From positions 22,102,001-22,166,000 of the forward strand of contig CAMQGK010000567.1 of NCBI GenBank assembly GCA_947000775.1: a stretch of DNA of 64,000 bases, read 5' to 3'. The position numbers were made by a program, and so were the translations under genes. The notes below the pieces were generated by a model that saw only the letters and a program-made list of their open reading frames with translations, was not told the DNA's origin and did no database searches. The DNA is from Pterois miles (Eukaryota > Chordata > Actinopteri > Perciformes > Scorpaenidae). Shown one piece after another: positions 1 through 12,100 of this stretch (position 1 is its first letter; each line of letters begins with the position of its first letter).

Positions 1-1119
1 TAAACTGTAAAAAATATAAATGCTGAAAATTAAAGCTTAAAAGCCGTATTGATAACATTTATAGGTAGATAAATGTTTTTTAAATACATTCCCAAAGCTT
101 TTAAGTATGGCTTTTCATGAAAGATATGATTGTGCATTAATCATTTAAAACATTTTGGTGGGTCCAAAATTAATGTTTTGTTTATGCCTGTGGACGTTTG
201 GTTCCCACTTCTAACAAGACCTGTGAGCCAATAATAAAACAAAGCTGGTATCTTTGTGTCCTCAGTGTAAAAAAAATGGATAAAAGGCTGAGATTGATAG
301 TAAGTTCCTGGGAACAACTTGCACCTTTAAAATTGTTTTACCACTAGTTACTTCTGGCGACCACAGACAAGCTATAATCATGAATAAAACTTATTTTTAT
401 GAGTACGATAAGTGATGAAATGCTAAAAAAAATAAATAAAATTTGAATAATGAGCAAACAAACGAGCTTTCATCATGTAGGTTTTCATGCCAGGCTTATG
501 ATGGTAAGGATGGCCCATACACATCTGTCCTCCACATCATCCAAACAGCTGTAATACTGTTATGTTTTGACTTGAGGAATCTAGCGTGACATCACCACCA
601 GCCATGCACAGTTGTGCTTCTTGAGTCAGCCTGTTCGGCCTCCCCTGAAACTGGATACAGGTAGTGTAGCAGTGGTGCTGGCAAGCCTGTAGTCATATTA
701 CAGAGGAGGCAGCAACAGTGCAGCGCACGTAGAGGTAACCCTGAGGTCGTGCCTGTCAGTCGGGGTTAAACGTTGCTTATAGTTTTAGTTATGGCCCCTG
801 CATATAATAGTAAATTCCCTTTAACAGATTGTTTTAATCAAATCATCCTATTTGCCAACTGGTCAGAGCCTTTAAATAACAAATTAGTTGCCAAAAGAAC
901 ATCCATGTTTGGCTTTCTTATGTGGTGTTTAGACTGTAAATTATTAAATAAGGCCCATTAACAACCCACGGATGATAGAGCAGTGCTGAAAACATAATAA
1001 AAAAAAATGTGCTTACTCATGAGTGAGTCATCTAAACAGAAGGCCAAAGAGGGATCCGCTATCAACAGTCTGTAAATCTGATAAAATGTTGTATTTAACA
1101 TCTTTCTCATGGTCCACAG
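1..1119 (+). other. ush1g intron 1 (partial)
   Basis: This stretch precedes the first visible ush1g exon and reads as intron. It is AT-rich and no ankyrin-coding exon can be found in it. The family's first coding exon (start codon plus about 55 residues of ankyrin sequence) must therefore lie left of the window. The acceptor is a pyrimidine-poor but valid AG at 1118-1119. No clear transposon was recognised here. Confidence 0.7.
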
Positions 1120-4100
1120 AGGGAACCCTGATAAGTGTGACATATGGGGCAACACGCCACTCCACCTGGCAGCTGCCAATGGCCACCTCAACTGCCTTTT
1201 CTTCCTGGTGTCTTTCGGTGCCAACATATGGTGCCTGGACAACGACTACCACACGCCGTTGGACATGGCCGCCACAAAGAATCACATGGACTGCGTCCGC
1301 TACCTGGACGCCATCGCCACCAAGCAGACGGGGCTCAACACCAAGCTGGTCAGCAAGATGAAGGACCGGGCGTTCCGCGATGCCGAGCGGCGAATCAAAG
1401 AGTGTGTGAAGATGCAGAAGAAACACCACAAACGCATGGAGCGGAGGTTTCATAAGGAGACTTCTGAGGCTTCTGCATCAGATGTCATGAGTTTTTCCAG
1501 TTACACCAGTAGCTCTCTTAGCCACAAGCTGCACAACTTAAACGCAGCCACAGTCAGCGTGCCATATTCTCAGGTCAGGAACTTTTATCTGCTCTTAAAG
1601 AACCAAGTGTGTTTTGCATGGTTGCATAGTTCAGATTACCAACTAGAAAGTGTGTCAAATCCCTTCTCTTAATTGCATAACAAGCCTAAGCTAAATGCTA
1701 ACATGGTCACAATGACAATGCTAACAAGCTCATGTTTAAGGGAACAGTGTGTAACAGAGAAATGGAATATAATATTCATAACTATGTTTTCATTAGTATA
1801 TAATCACCTGAAACTACCAATTCTGTTTACATTAGCTTGAAATGAACCCTTCATATCCATCATGTTGCACCACCGTGTTTCTACGGTAGCCCAGAATGGA
1901 CAAACTGCTGTATTGTGCGCCACAAAGTGCAAAACCGTGGCTCCTAAAGTAGTGTTGTTATGGAAAGGACGGCCTCTGAGCGAAGCGAACGGCGTTACCG
2001 CGGCTTTTCACGTGGCGGCTCACATTACCGCAGTCTTGGAAAGACTTTGTTTAGCATGCTCGGGTTTGCTAATTATTACCAAGCAAATTACAACTGAGGC
2101 TGAAAGTATTGTTACTAAATTTGAAAGTATTTGGTAATAAACCAAAATATAGGACAAATGGGAATTTGGCTGACAGCTGTGTTAGAGGAAAAGTAAAGGG
2201 TTTACCAAAGTTATTGCAGTTCATCATCTGAGGACGATGACTGTCTGTACAAAACAGAAATGAAATCCATTCAAAAGTTTTCCAAATCTGTCATTAAAAA
2301 AACAATAATGTCAACCTCATGGTGGCACAAGAGGGAAAGTCCCGGATCACCAACGTCAGTGGGATTCATCCTCTGAGGACCAACAATGTCAATGTAGAAA
2401 ACATTTGTGACTTATTAGGGCGTGTGCGCACTACTGTGTCCATCTTCAGTCATGCGTAAAACATTGTAGAGCAAAAGTGAAGTACATTACCATTTCCCTT
2501 TCTTATTACAATTTACAGTGTCTGATTAGGCAAAATAAGAGACAATGTAGAAATAAAATAATTCTACAAAAAATAATAGATTTTAGGCAGTTTTTGCAGT
2601 CGAACCATACAAAGTTCAGCTACACCATTAACAATATTGGTCACCTTTTACAGGGTGCAGCAGTTATTTGAATTTAACATACCCAGGGGGGAGGATAGTC
2701 CCTGACATACTCCCAACACAATAACCTCAGGATCTGGCACTGGCTAATAAAGAAGAGCAATTTTACCTGTTTGGTAACTTTGCAGCTGTAGCTGAAACTA
2801 TTTGACTGTAACTAAATTTCACAACAATCCATTCAGTAGTTATTGAGATATTTTAGTGGTGGACCTTAATCAGGCGGCAACGTCCGGCTCTGAAAAGTAA
2901 AGCCAATGTAGAAGTGCTTTCTTTTACTTACTTCTTTTACTCCTCTGGTTGCAAAAAGGAGTCAGATTGTATAGAAATCTATGAGAAAATGTGCCTACTT
3001 CTCATTTAATTAATTACTTCAATAAACATTGTAAACATGAATTTATCTCTCAATTGCTAGTTTCAAGTCTTCTTCAATGCAGCGTGATGTTTGGGTTAGG
3101 GTTAGGGTTAGGGTTAAGTCAAATAGACAATAAAGCAGGATACGATTTAGCGCCTGGCTACCTTGTGATTGACAGGTTGCTAACATGGCATTGTTTGGTC
3201 TTGGAGTTGTGCGTGTTTTCGTCTTACAAATTTAACCCTTTCACAGTGTGTTTTCAGTTCATGAAAGTTAACTTCTGCCACGAGTCACTTCTGGTTGCAA
3301 AAAAAAAAAAAAAACAAGATGGTGACGGCCAAAATGCCGAACTCGAGGCTTCAAAACTTGGACTGTGTATTCACAAGAATCTGGCAATACGATACAAATC
3401 ATGATACAGGAGTTACAATTCAGTATATTGCGATACGGTAAGCAAGGTGATTTTTTTTCTGTCATAGTATAAAGAACATGCCACCACTTTTAATGCAGTC
3501 AGAACAGTTTGATCTGCATTTGCATTTGTTACAGTCCTGTAACATCCGACATGATAGCACTACTTTGAGAGGGCACATCTCTTTGCAAATAAAATATTGA
3601 ACTTAGTTAATCTTTGCATGTAAACTACTAATTGAAAATCAATATATTGTTTTTGAGAATCAATACAGTATCACAAAACATTATATCGCGATATTCAATA
3701 GTCACCATATTTTCTTACACCCCTATTCAAAATGACAGTCTTCAAACCAATCAGTGACGTCCGCGTGGCTACGTCCATTTCTTATATACAGCCCACGAGC
3801 CTGGCCAGCAGCATGCTGACATCATCTGAAAAATGTGTGAAAAGTATCATAACAAATATGCCCTTTTCACAGCAACCATGTTGTTGTTGTTAAGTAAATA
3901 GAGGTGTAATTAATAACATAAATTATGGTCCCATTCCATTTATGTGTGCCAGGGCCCTGGTATTGTGCATGCTGGCTGTGACACTAAATAGAACAAGGTA
4001 CTGAAAGATGATTATTTTTATCGAATACACCTCCGTTTACATGATGCCATGTCATAATGGCTGCTGTGGAAAGGGCCTATATTTATCTGTCTCAAAGCTT

Positions 4101-4968
4101 TTGAAATTTGTCACTAGTAATTTGTGATTGTGTCTAATTGCTGGATTCATTCATGTCCTGTTAGGCGACTCTTCATGCCACAAACCGAGGGAAGACGAAG
4201 ATTCAGAGGAAGCTGGAGAAGAGGAAACAAGGTGACGGGACCTTTAAAATCTACGAGGATGGGAGGAAGAGTGTGCGCTCCCTATCTGGACTCCAGCTGG
4301 GCAACGATGTCATGTTTGTCAAACAGGGGACTTATGTCAACCCGAAGGACCGTGGTCGCCGCAACATTCGCGACATGTTCCCCAGAGACAACTATGATGC
4401 CATTTCACGTGCCATGAGCGAGCCGGACCTCCACGGGGGGCCCGATGTGGACTACTCTGAGATCAGCACTGACTCAGGACATGATTCCCTGTTCAACAGG
4501 CCTGGTCTGGGCACCATGGTCTTTAGGAGGAACTATGTGAGCGGGGGGATGTTTGACCTCGGTGGTCGGGATGAGGACAGCGCCGACCGGTCAGGCAATA
4601 ACGTGCGTTTGCGCAGTCGTCTGCAGCAATACCCGAGCGCAGACGAAGACAGCATCGGCAGTGCACGCAGCCTGCAGGAGAGGAACGTGGAGGAGCTGCC
4701 CTGGGAAGAAATCGAATTAGGGCTGGACGATGACGATGAGGCTGACACGAGCCCTCTGGAGGTCTTCCTTGCCACACAGAGCATGAGCGACTTCTTCTCC
4801 ATTTTCAAGAGGGAGAAGATTGACCTCGAGGCACTGTTGCTGTGCTCTGACCATGACCTTAAGAGTATCCACATCCCCTTAGGACCACGGAAAAAGATCT
4901 TAGATGCCTGTAAGAGACGGCTGGAGACCATAGAGGACCCAGACTGCATTGAGGACACAGAATTGTGA
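1120..4968 (+). CDS. ush1g: Usher syndrome 1G protein (SANS) scaffold, 5' partial
   Basis: Two coding exons are visible: 1120-1573 (phase 2 entry, ends on a CAG codon before GTCAGG) and 4165-4968 (after TTAG, ends TGA). The join keeps frame and gives 418 residues; with the missing first exon the protein would be about 470, close to human USH1G (461). The first exon encodes ankyrin repeats (motif NTPLHLAAANGHLNCL, then TPLDMAATKNHMDCVRYL) and a basic helical stretch rich in Arg/Lys. The second holds the central region (SGLQLGNDVMFVKQGTY, STDSGHDSLFNRPGLGTMVF), an acidic stretch, a SAM domain near 4740-4930 (FKREKIDLEALLLCSD, PLGPRKKIL) and a C-terminal DTEL. In the family this scaffold works at hair-cell stereocilia tips; the SAM plus C-terminal PDZ ligand binds harmonin, and SANS also contacts myosin VIIa. 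All of these key parts are present and no break is seen. Confidence 0.96.
1738..2050 (+). repeat. dispersed repeat, GTGTGTAAC family, copy 1
   Basis: Lies in ush1g intron 2. It shares phrases (CAGTGTGTAAC, GGAATATAATATTCATAAC, TTTCATTAGT, ATAATCACCTGAAACTA, GCCCAGAATGGACAAAC) with stretches near 46140, 50715 and 62390 and, reversed, 42590. Fish genomes carry many elements of this kind; copies elsewhere typically end CCTTTAA. The 3' part (CATGTTGCACCACC to GCAGTCTTGGAAAG) resembles 51370-51620. A short open frame through it is not a gene. Confidence 0.75.
3093..3115 (+). repeat. short interstitial telomere-like tract
   Basis: A perfect run of about four GGGTTA units sits inside repeat-family-A copy 1. 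At the same point the other copies read a non-repetitive segment around AAATTATGGTCCCATTTA. It is an internal tract, not a chromosome end, because unique gene sequence continues on both sides. Confidence 0.8.
3357..3724. repeat. hAT-like non-autonomous element nested in family A copy 1
   Basis: It interrupts the family A phrase CTCGAGGCTTCAAAA...TGACAGTC. The flanks are CTTCAAAA (3349-3356) and ATTCAAAA (3725-3732), a 7-of-8 target duplication, which fits hAT-type insertion. The inside is AT-rich with GCGATA/ATCGCGATA motifs and ends TTACACCCCT. A related, roughly inverted copy lies at 41560-41935. No transposase is encoded. Confidence 0.7.
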
Positions 4969-5756
4969 GTGCATTCAGTTATAAAGTGTAGTGAGTGAAG
5001 TATTTGAAGGTTTTTGTCTTTGCACTCCATCATAAATCCTCCTCACTTACAAACAGTTTCTCCTCTTGTCTTGCTGCAGATAATAAACGCTGTTGTAGAT
5101 GGTCCCTCCTGCTGTGTGCTCATCCAGGCTTAAAGGTCAGTGGAGCATTGTGGACTGAATGTCACGTGTGGACAGAGAGGACGTAATGATTTACCTTTCC
5201 TGGTACCTCAAAGCACAAAGGACACTGTCAGGATGAATATGTCAAGCAAGAAGATTCTTTTACAGTGTCTTGTTAAATATCTCTGTACAGTATGTTGGTT
5301 GGTTGGAGTCCCCTGCACCGCATGGTTTAACAAACTGAAAGACAATTGTCAGAATGCAGTGCCGTGTTCGCTGTATGTCATGTGGCGTAGTTAACAGAGA
5401 ACTGATTGTGGGGTCTGTGTCCCCTGAACGTGTTTGCCCCTATGGGGTAAATCCTACCACCTCATGTGCCTGCATTGCTCGTGCCTGTGCATGTGCTTAA
5501 AAGTGTCTTCTGTTATGACTTTAACTTCATTGTATTATGAACTGTTTTAACTGCGATATGCTGAGCAACATTTTTCACCCAGAGCCGCTCAACTGTTTCC
5601 TTACTCATATTTCATCTCTCTACGTGTTTACATACAGCAAGCCATGTCGGTCCAAGTGTGGTTCACTGGCAATACAGGCCAATTGTTCATTGAGATAACT
5701 GTTCTGATTTACTGTAGAATGTGAAAACACAGTGTTTTTAGATCGTTTTATAATAG
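4969..5756 (+). other. ush1g 3' flank / probable 3' UTR
   Basis: Non-coding sequence after the ush1g stop. An AATAAA at about 5084-5089 lies close to the stop, but the true polyadenylation site cannot be decided from sequence. Small open frames here have no recognisable protein. Confidence 0.45.
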
Positions 5757-7191
5757 TTTAGGGCTGGGAAAAAAATAGATTCACCTATGTATCGCAATTT
5801 TTTTTATGATTTTGAAAACATTTTTTTAATGCCAGAATCAATATATTTGCTTCATTGGTGTCTTTGTGGAGGTAGAAGGAAGTTTCTGCTTTTATTGTAG
5901 TTTCAGTAACGTGACATTGTATCTGCCCCGTATCCATCAACCAAAACAAACAACAGCAAGCCAAAACTACACATCGGTACAGTTTTGGCTTCACACATTG
6001 CCAGGAAACGCAGAGGTAGACATCAGGGCTAAAACTACATGCTAACTCTTGGTTCCTTCAAATGGAACTCGTGAACTCGTGTTCACGACATGGGAAGTCC
6101 TGAACGCAACATGCGTTGCGTTCAAGTGTTTAAGTCATGAAGAACACAGCTGCTAAGCAACAGCAATTAACATTGCTGTCTGAGTCTAGAAGCCACAGAG
6201 GCTAACAAGTTAGCAAGCTAGCAAGTGGGAAACATAATGCAGGAAATGCAAAGACATAATGACAGAGGAGAAAGATTAGTACAATATACTGTACAATATT
6301 ATTAATATTATGCACCGATAAATAAACTACCATGGGCTCCACCATTTCTCACAACGTCAACAAACACATCACAAGTCATGAACTCGGATCTTTCAGAAAC
6401 TTTCCACTTACAAGGTCGTAAATACGACATGAGGGGGGCGTTCATATGGACCCAACTCATAAACACAATAAACACAACCCCATTTGAAGGCGCCATATGT
6501 CATGGACAGGAAACGTTGCAGTAAGAGACGAGCCGGCCGTCACTCTCATCTCTGTGGTCAAATCGGCCAACGCTACACCCATATACTGACATTTATGTTA
6601 AATGCGTTCAAACAGCCCCGATGGAGCTGACGATGGATGGATAAAGAGAACGGAGCGGACGGGAGAGCTAGCGTCAGACTTGGAGAAGTTAGAGGAAGTA
6701 CACACTTGTGATTATGTTCAGTTTTCAAAATAAGGTGTTAACAAAGGAAACTGTATATACAAAATACATACATGGAAATAAAATTGATTGGCTTGAATTC
6801 ACCAGAAGTGAAAAACATTTCATGTCCCGTATAAATTAAAAGAAAATACTACTAATTTGTGAGGGAAATGTCTTTATTCTTTGATTTTTGGTTTGCTGGA
6901 AAAAGTTAATAAATGATTCCTGACAATGACTGATATATATATTTGACTTCAAGTCATCTCTGACTACATACATGTTGAAAATCAAACATTTTTACCATAT
7001 TAATTTAGATAATTTTCAATGTAAAATTCCCTAGAAGTGCATGATTCAACTTTTGCCCATGGTTGAGTGTTAAAAAAGTTAACAAAAATAGCAATAAATT
7101 GTAATATTGACTCACAATACTTGTAGAATCGGCACCCAAATATTGTAATAGTATCATGATTGGAGGATAGTTGTATCTTCCCAGCCCTAAA
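5757..7191. repeat. composite terminal-inverted-repeat element
   Basis: The left end TTTAGGGCTGGGAA (5757-5770) and right end TTCCCAGCCCTAAA (7178-7191) are perfect inverted copies over 14 bp. The region just inside each end is AT-rich, as in the GGGCTGGG group of fish hAT-like MITEs. The 1.4-kb length is partly due to a second element at 6050-6495. No transposase open frame is present. Confidence 0.65.
6050..6495 (-). repeat. PIF/Harbinger-like MITE, copy 1 (nested)
   Basis: The left end TGGTTCCTTCAAATGG and right end CCATTTGAAGGCGCCA are near-perfect inverted repeats. It is the same element, in opposite orientation, as 60579-61084, sharing the interior phrases about CATGGGCTCCACCATTTCTC, TTCATGACTT and GAACACGAGTTC. 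It sits inside the larger element at 5757-7191. The 3-bp flanks do not match cleanly in this copy. Confidence 0.75.
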
Positions 7192-7622
7192 CATGTCGCA
7201 GGTCTAGATTTTGCTTGTTCAGGCCTATAGTCTTAATGATATGTCTTCTAACTGTTTGTATCTTGAGTACTTTTTATACATTTTGCTCTCCTTACTGCAC
7301 TATACCTACTGTACTCTACATGTATATCTGCAGAGTAGCTCAAATTGAAGATGATGTGCCTTTAGAAAGCAGGGCCATAGCTACCATTAAAACACTGAAA
7401 ACTGTGCCCATTTTCAAAATTCATGCATGTTATTCCTGGTATTCCTAGTATAAGACAGTCCAAAAATATTAGGAAACATGAACAGCTCTCTCTTAAATCC
7501 AAAAACTAAAGCGTAAAACTCAAACTCATTAGCTATAAAGTGTGGAACTGCTCCACAATGAACTGGGAGAGATGTTTCAACACTACAATAGGATAAATGT
7601 CATTTAGGTATACAAAAAGAAA

Positions 7623-7680
7623 CAAATTTAGCCACCAACCAAACTTGATTTGTAGAGAGTTTGGTTGGTGGCTAAATTTG
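7623..7680. repeat. perfect hairpin, 23-bp stem and 12-base loop
   Basis: The left arm is 7623-7645, the loop 7646-7657 and the right arm 7658-7680. Every one of the 23 stem positions pairs; both arms contain the complementary cores GCCACCAACC and GGTTGGTGGC. The next outward pair does not match. It is intergenic between ush1g and trim16. It could be a foldback insertion, a small palindromic MITE remnant or a precursor-like hairpin; sequence alone does not decide. Confidence 0.85.
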
Positions 7681-7984
7681 GATGGGTGGGTTTCTACTGG
7701 GACAGTGTTGCCTCAGTATTCATGAAGCCCTACTATAAAGACAACCTGGTCGCACAGAAAGACATGTTGAATGACATGATAATGCAGAAGGTATTTAGCG
7801 TGCAATACGAACGCCTTTCTTGATATTCATTTTTACAACATTTAGTCTGCACTGACTGCAACATAAACTGATCCACGTAAATATGCTATGCTCAGGCTGC
7901 TTATGGCAGGCGGGTGAGGAAATGGATGGGTCCTCCTTTTAACCAGGAGATCGGTGGTTTATAGCTATGTTTATATTTGACGTT

Positions 7985-8245
7985 TGGTATGTGTTTAAGT
8001 GACGTTTGTGATGTGTTTTCTGTAGTTATGTTACGTTGTTTCCAAGCGTATTTCACTCAGTTTATGTACTTATTTTAAGCCCAACCATGCCATTTATCCT
8101 AAACCTAACTAAGTGGTTTTGTTACTGAAACCAATCTGCGGACCTTACCCTAGTTTAGCCATACAAATGAAATGTGAAAAGCAACGTACAAATAACACAG
8201 GAAGATGCCAAAATGTGTCCTCATGACACTCAGAATGTCATTGTA
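7985..8245 (+). repeat. dispersed repeat, copy 1 (pair with 43605)
   Basis: Shares ordered phrases with 43605-43832: TGACGTTTGTGATGTGTTTT, CTTATTTTRAAC-like text, CCTAAACCTAACTAAGTGG, ACAAATAACAC, and CTCATGACAC followed by GAATGTCAT. It is diverged and non-coding; the element class was not identified. The rest of 7192-9172 holds no recognisable gene. Confidence 0.65.
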
Positions 8246-9172
8246 GTGATCCTATAGTGTCATTTATAAGCCTTCCCATGAGATTGGGTTGATAAAGTAT
8301 AGTATACTAACTCATTAGTGACCCACCTATATAAATGAACTGATTCAGTTCTTATTTAAGTATAGTGTGACTCAAATCCACTGTCTGTGTGTGGTGTTAG
8401 TTATTATAGGTCAGTGAAGATCCTGTGTCAGTCATTACCTGTTTACACTTCTGCCAAGAGAGGTGTGTGTGAGAGCGAATGGAAAGTACGTGTTGTGGCA
8501 TCTTCAGTCATGGTGATAATCGTCATAGCTGCTTACATACCAAAGACAAGCGTCATTGCTGCCTCTGTATTCTGTGACACGAAGCCAGGAAGTTATGCAG
8601 TAATTAAGTGACGCTGTCTGGAAGCTCCATGCCTCTTCAGTAGCTCTTATCAGAAGGAAACAGACTCACCCACATAGCAGCACTCAAGTGTCCATATGCT
8701 ATACATAGACTTTACTGATGTTGTTATTAATCCATTTGCCTTATTGTGACACACACAGCTGTTTTCTTATTACTATTATTGGTGAAAAAAACCTTTAAAC
8801 CCAACAGAGAATGTAAAATCAGTAAACAAGCCAGGTCAGTATCTGGGGCAGAATGACAGAGAGGATATTCAGTTCCTTCTCTGGCTTAGTCATAACACAC
8901 TTGCCATTTCCGTCCCTCTTCTGTGTAATCTGCTGTGTTTTAGGCTTAGTGAATTTGGGGCAAAGAGAAGAGTTAAACGAGGGAGGAGTGAAAAATGAGA
9001 ACATCTGGCTGAGCACGAATTAGGCGTGGTTTTCAGTTGTTTCCTTGTGCACTCTGAGGGTCTTTAGATCTCAGAAAAGGCAGGAAAAAACAGCCGAAAG
9101 TATGGAGTCCGCCTCGTGAGCGTCTAAAGCTCAACCAAACCAGCTTTAAGGTGATGATAGGAACTCTCAAAC

Positions 9173-12100
9173 ATGGCAACACTAAGCAGTAATAATGAGG
9201 AGAACTTGAAGGAGGGCCAACAAGACCAAGATGTAAAAGAGGAGCCGACTACCGAGACGTCCAACACGTTGCTCCCACAAGACGTATTATGTGACTCCTG
9301 CATGGACGGCCCCAGCAAGGCCCTGAAATCCTGCCTGACCTGTCTGGTTTCCTACTGCGAGGCCCACCTCAGACCCCATGTGGAGAACGCCAAATTTCAA
9401 AACCACCGTCTGGTGGATCCCCTCCATGACATCGACTGTCGGACCTGTGAGGTTCACCAGCTTCCTCTCGAGCGCTTCTGTCTGATGGACGGCTGCTGTG
9501 TGTGTCAGGACTGTGAGAGGCTGGAGCACGAAGGGCACGCGACCGCATCTGTGGGGGAGGCACGGACACAGATTGAGGTCTTAACAACACAACACGATAA
9601 TAGTTTCACAATTTGTCCTCTTTAGTTTGTCAAAAGGGCAACATATTAATGTAGGATATGTCAGTAATGACCTTGCATCTTTGCAGCCTCTGATGCAGTT
9701 GTGTTAGTGATGATTGTTTGCGCCATAGACTGAGCTTCAGAAGAAACAAGAGGAGATCAGTCAGAGAGCCTCAACAGCTGAAAAAGCAATTGGAAAGCTA
9801 CAGAGCAACAATGACGTAATTAAGGTATGTTACATAGGCAAATATTACGTCAGTTTAATGCACAATGGTCTGGTTTAAATATGTTTTTTTCCCCTCTGCC
9901 CTTCAGTCTTCAGTGCAGGAGGTTTGTGTTACCGTTGAGCAGCAGTTTGCCAGGCTGCAAACCGCCGTTCAGGAGGCCAGGAAAGGGGTGGTGGAGGTGC
10001 TGGAGGCAGAGCAGAGACAGGCCCTCAGACAGGCTGAGGGCATCCAGACACATCTGGAGCAAAGGAGAACAGAGCTGATGAAGACTGCAGCTCAGATGAG
10101 CAAGCTATCCAAGGGCAAGTCCAACGTCGACTTCCTGCAGGTGCAAAATATCTGAAATACTGTATTTAATATAATAATAGATAAAGTCTCTCATGCGATC
10201 TGGGATTAGCACAGGATGTTCTCTGAGACAAAGAGGATGGCGGGATGTTGACAGTGTACACAGAGATAACAGAGAGCGGAGAAAGTTCTGGATCAGAGAA
10301 AAAAAAATGCACATTATTTTTGTTTTGCTTGTTCTGGTTCCAGGAGTACTCCGAGTGGAAGAAAGGAGTGGCAGATGTGTGTTTGCCTATTCTGTTCATC
10401 AACCGCATGGACCATCTGACCTCTTACGTCCAAGTGTTGACTGATACCACCCAGGAGCTGTGTGACCAGATCCTCTCCTCCTACAAGGACAAACTGAAAT
10501 GTGTCTGTAAAAGTGGTGGGTGTATATCTGATTCAGTACTTTATCTTACATGTCCTGGCTCCTCGTGGAGAAAACAGCCTCAGATATGTTTTTTTCAGTA
10601 TGTGCTGCTCTTTTTAGCCATGATTTTAGCCACTCCAGCACCACTGACTCTCAAAGCCGCTCACATGACTGTGGTCTAGAGGTCAACAAATAGTGGATTT
10701 TAAAGGCTGATGAAATAACAATAGTTTGGAGCAGGAAAATGCAGATAGACAATTAATCAGCCAATATCTTCTTTACTTCTGCAGCAGCCATATGCTGTTT
10801 TTGATCAATTGTTATTTTTTTGTCACTCCAAATTCAATCTTTCGTAAGAGAATATCCTGATGTGTGATTTGGTGGATTACACTGTTGGAGTATGTGCTGT
10901 TTAATTATATTTAATTACAAAGGGCTGCTGAAATGCTGCTCGTACAAACCATTACTGTTTGTGCATATTTCTGGGGTAAGGAGTATCCTAAAGTGTGCGA
11001 TTTCATCTCATGGATGGCAGGATTATATAGAAGAGAGAACGCCAGATTGATATATTAAAGTGAATTACAGTGAATGATTTCCTCCGTGTCTGCCTGTCTT
11101 GTATCATGAGCAAAGACCTGATCGTGTTGCCTTATATACAAGGCCTATTGAAAGAGGCTGGGACACTGGTCTTGAGGTATAACACATGCACAGTGTAACT
11201 GGAGCTGTCGTCGTGCAGCCAGTGCAGACCAGATTATACTACACGAGTTGTACCCTGAAGATATGATGCATTGATGTCACATGACATCACCTTCATTGGT
11301 AATATATTTGAGTGATAACATTTTTTACTCCTCCTCTACCTTGACTCTGTGTATGGAGCCTTCAGGAAAAATGGGGATGTACGTTTCAGGGTGACCATCT
11401 GAGTACTGCTCATAACTATTGTGTTTTTCTATTGTCTTTCTTTGCTCAGCTCCATAAAACCTCTCTATTTATCAGTACATTCAGTACTGTAGAAAAAGTG
11501 TACAAATCCTCATGTTTTACCAAAATACCATGTAATCTCTCTGCAAAATTATAAACTAGGTACTAAATCCCAGATGCCAGAATCACAACCTTCATCCCTG
11601 CCTGATCCTGAGACACGAGACGACTTTCTGAAATGTAAATTCACTTTTCTACATAAACACTAAGTGGACATGATTCAGACATTTTTTTTTAATGCCGTTA
11701 TCTTTATGTTAATTATTTTGTTATCTGGAAAAAAAACAAGCTTTGTTATTTTGAGATAAAACCAGATTGAGCTACATGCTATCAGCTCGATCTGGGCCGT
11801 TTTAATGTATTTACCGTCAGCTGATTTGGTCCAAATATTATAAGTAATAAAAGAGAACGACCTTTTGTTTTCTCTTGATAGTAAGTTCATTATCTTTTGA
11901 TCTTGAGAAGACAAAGTTAAAAAAAAATAATTATGGTAATTATGGTCTTCAAGATCGGTATTAAAAAATGTTGAATCGTGTCCGTTTAGGGCTTCTGTAC
12001 TTCAACATATTGTGTTCAGTTTTCTGTTCTGTTTCACTTATATTCTGAATTATTCACAAAGTATATTTTTTCCTGTATTGTAGACACAAGGAGTTTGACC

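Larger units (their letters stand above)
2885..3793 (+). repeat. dispersed repeat family A, copy 1 (interrupted)
   Basis: One of five copies of the same element in the window (others at 20045, 31558, 54833 and 60500). Landmarks in order are CTCTGAAAAGTAAAGCCAAT, CTCTGGTTGCAAAAAGGAGT, TTTCAAGTCTTCTTCAAT, ACCTTGTGATTGACAGG, CAAGATGGTGACGGCCAAAA, CTCGAGGCTTCAAAA, and an end like GTCCATTTCTTATATACAG. This copy is broken by another element at 3357-3724 and carries a telomere-like tract at 3093-3115. It lies in ush1g intron 2. Confidence 0.85.

Noticed and set aside
1028..1453. 141-codon minus-strand open frame over ush1g exon 2
   Set aside because: It is the antisense shadow of the ankyrin exon; the plus strand reads a known protein with correct splice sites.
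3091..3115. True telomere or chromosome end
   Set aside because: Only about four units and gene sequence continues on both sides.
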